The translations under genes were made by a program, and so were the position numbers. The notes under the pieces were generated by a model, which ran no database searches, was not told where the DNA came from, and saw only the letters and a program-made list of their open reading frames with translations. Positions 61,778 through 64,000 of a stretch of DNA of 64,000 nt are shown piece after piece. This DNA comes from Onchocerca volvulus (taxonomy: Eukaryota; Nematoda; Chromadorea; Rhabditida; Onchocercidae), in the NCBI GenBank assembly GCA_000499405.2, contig HG738137.1, positions 21,662,603 through 21,726,602 of the forward strand, read 5' to 3'. How positions within the stretch are numbered: position 1 is the first letter of the stretch; every line of letters begins with the position of its first letter.

Positions 61778-64000
61778 GTGAGAATAATGAACATATTTCC
61801 CACAAGGCACAGTTATCATTTTACAATTTTTCAATTAGAAATAATGAAAATAAGCTTTGGGCGGTCGCTAGAAATTCAAAGTACAAAATTATGCATATTT
61901 TAAAGAACTTTGAAGACTTTTGGCAACTTTTTTTTCAGTGCAACTACCCATCCATTATGCATCTTTTTCTGGGAAGAGTATCGCCGATCACTCAATAAAT
62001 TAAATGAAATTTTTTTGTCTCTTTGGTGAAAAAAATAATTTCCATTCATATTGATTTTCGATAAAATAGAATGAATATTTTCAGAAACAGAATTAATTAA
62101 TAATTCATTGAAATCTGCCCGATAACGAAGTTTCATTCCAAAGTTGAAAAATTGCTTTCTTCTTCCTAAAAAATATTTTCAATACTTTTGAAAAAAATTC
62201 AAAACTGAAGAGATCACGAATGAAACTGGTTGACCATCGAAATAAATTTCATACTTTCTAATCATTCTATGTCTTCTGGATTTTGGTCAACTTTTCATAG
62301 TGTTGATATTTCTGAAATTGTTTTTTCATTTTCGGACATTGCAGGAAACTTCTGCATTGAAGTTTTTGTTGAAATTTTTGACTATTGAACTCAAATTATA
62401 GGAAAATTCTTACTTTCTATCCGAGCACTAAATTGCGACGGTTAATTGCCTACATTATGAAGTGCGTGATTTGCATATAGACTTGTAATCATTAATAAAA
62501 CTACAATTGAGTCCTATTGCTAATAATATTAGTATAAATGCTAATGCTTCATAACTGCCTTTTCGTTAATAAGTTAATATTTTTATATTATCAATCTGAT
62601 TCGATTTGCTTAATTTCTAGTTTTTTAAATATACATGTGAACTTCTGCAAGATTTGACTTTCGGGTTAAATCCGTAAAGTTCAGTTCATTTCGAAATGAA
62701 GCATTTTACGAAAAAATTCAAATAAATTGGGAAGATATCTTTGTATTTTGATTAGCTGAGACCGAACAATTTTAATCAATTCCAATCTAGTCATAGAACA
62801 GTTATGAAACAGAAATGAACTTCGAGAGATACTCATATGATATAGTATGATCACCAGGAGACGCATTTTATGTAATACTGGAAGCATCCTTGTCGAACCA
62901 GAATTAATTTTCGATAATTTTTATAAATTATTAATTTCAGTATATATTTCAGTGGGATGTTATTTTGTTCAAATTAGCACAAGCTATTACTAATTATTTA
63001 TGGCAATTATGATTCCGAAATATAAATTATTTTGGAGCAATGAAAAATAGTAATTCAAGATGGGTGATAAATATCAAGAACTTATCAACGAATTTACAAT
63101 ATAACTTCTTTTTTGCTTTGTCCGCTATACAAAAAATAATTTCGAGCTAATTCAAAGCTCAAATTAATTTCAGCCCATAATTAAAATAATATGAACCAAA
63201 TATTTGGATCATGGAAAGGAAGACTTATTTGTAATCAAATATCATATGAACTTGAAATTCCATTTTGTTCTTAGCAACTTTTCCTTATTGTTTTTTGCTA
63301 AATTTTAATATGAATCAAATGCTTTATATATAAGATTGAAAGCTATCCACAACTACTGCTTGAAGCAGATAAAATTATTTGCAAAATTTTAGGAAATTTT
63401 AAAAATAAGCTTTTCTCATTGGATGTATTTTTCATTATGTTAATTGAAATCTGTCAAAGCTGTTTCATTGGATTGTTCAATTTTTTTTCTGCTCCAATTT
63501 CAATCCCATCATCTAATCTATATGTATTCACTTTTTAATTGGCGATTATTATAGCTAGAAAGTTTAGCTCGATTATTGGCAAATAGACCTTAAAGTCAGA
63601 TACAGTATTCTTTCAATTTTTCTGTCACATTTTCTCATGAAAAAGAATATAAGTGAAAAATTGCAACTCTTTGGAATAAGCATACAAATAATTCACGAAT
63701 TTTCTTCACTGAGTGATTTCTTAGTCAATGTTTTTAAATTTTAATTATTGCTTCTGTTGAGCAAGTTTCAACGCTTGTAGAGAAATAAGTAAGATATAAG
63801 CTGCCATGCTATGAAATTTATTTAGTAAACTTAGTTTTGCAAAAATGAAGAAAATTTCATAAAAACTTAAAGCTCCTTTCGCCTCGTTTCAATAAATGTG
63901 TGCCCTCAGTTTTTGCACTCTTTCTTCTATTACTATTATTTTTGTTACCTGAGAGAGAGAGAGAGAGAGGGAGAGAGAAGGAGAGGGAGAATACTTTTGT
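61778..64000. other. Right end, intron of the large gene or beyond
   Basis: AT-rich sequence with no coding exon I can support after 61777. It ends in a purine-rich (GA)n run at 63951-63990. Confidence 0.4.
63951..63990. repeat. (GA)n purine-rich microsatellite
   Basis: GAGAGAGAGAGAGAGAGAGG followed by degenerate GAGAGAAGGAGAGGGAGA at the window's right end. Confidence 0.85.

Overview
The window looks like nuclear DNA of a parasitic nematode, most likely a filarial worm. It is AT-rich, its genes are split into many short exons by introns that mostly end in TTTCAG or TTTTTAG, several start codons sit just behind such an acceptor (as expected for spliced-leader trans-splicing), and one intergenic stretch carries a decayed fragment of bacterial secA, as expected of a Wolbachia-to-nucleus transfer. 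All exon joins below were built by hand from protein similarity, GT/GC-AG borders and reading phase. None is confirmed by transcripts.

Layout, left to right: (1) a partial fatty-acid-binding protein on the minus strand, cut by the left edge; (2) importin-7/8 on the plus strand, 21 exons, about 1044 aa, divergent from the first gene; (3) PPP4R2, minus, 7 exons, 292 aa; (4) polynucleotide phosphorylase PNPT1/pnp-1, minus, 12 exons, 752 aa; (5) a possible unrecognised 74-aa gene, minus; (6) a short LAMP (lmp-1 type), minus, 6 exons, 227 aa; (7) SF3A2, minus, 5 exons, 250 aa; (8) a 2-kb intergenic stretch with the secA relic and a second broken reading frame; (9) DNAJC3/P58IPK, plus, 11 exons, 494 aa; (10) GK5-type FGGY kinase, minus, 11 exons, 528 aa, convergent with DNAJC3; (11) from 43.4 kb to beyond the right edge, a large gene with long introns, plus strand, coding for a Ser/Thr/Pro-rich protein I do not recognise (11 phase-compatible exons, 739 codons so far).

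The recognised genes are mostly housekeeping: nuclear import, PP4 regulation, mitochondrial RNA turnover, lysosomal membrane, U2 snRNP splicing, ER chaperone, FGGY kinase. They do not form one pathway. PPP4R2, pnp-1, the 74-aa candidate, lmp-1 and SF3A2 all run on the minus strand, but gaps of 1.3-1.7 kb between the recognised genes make a tight operon unlikely. The left 43 kb is compact. The right 20 kb is dominated by long AT-rich introns with homopolymers and minisatellites. The points most worth checking are the secA relic with its neighbouring broken frame, the unidentified large gene with a possible alternative terminal exon, the small unnamed gene, and a few key-residue substitutions in otherwise standard enzymes.
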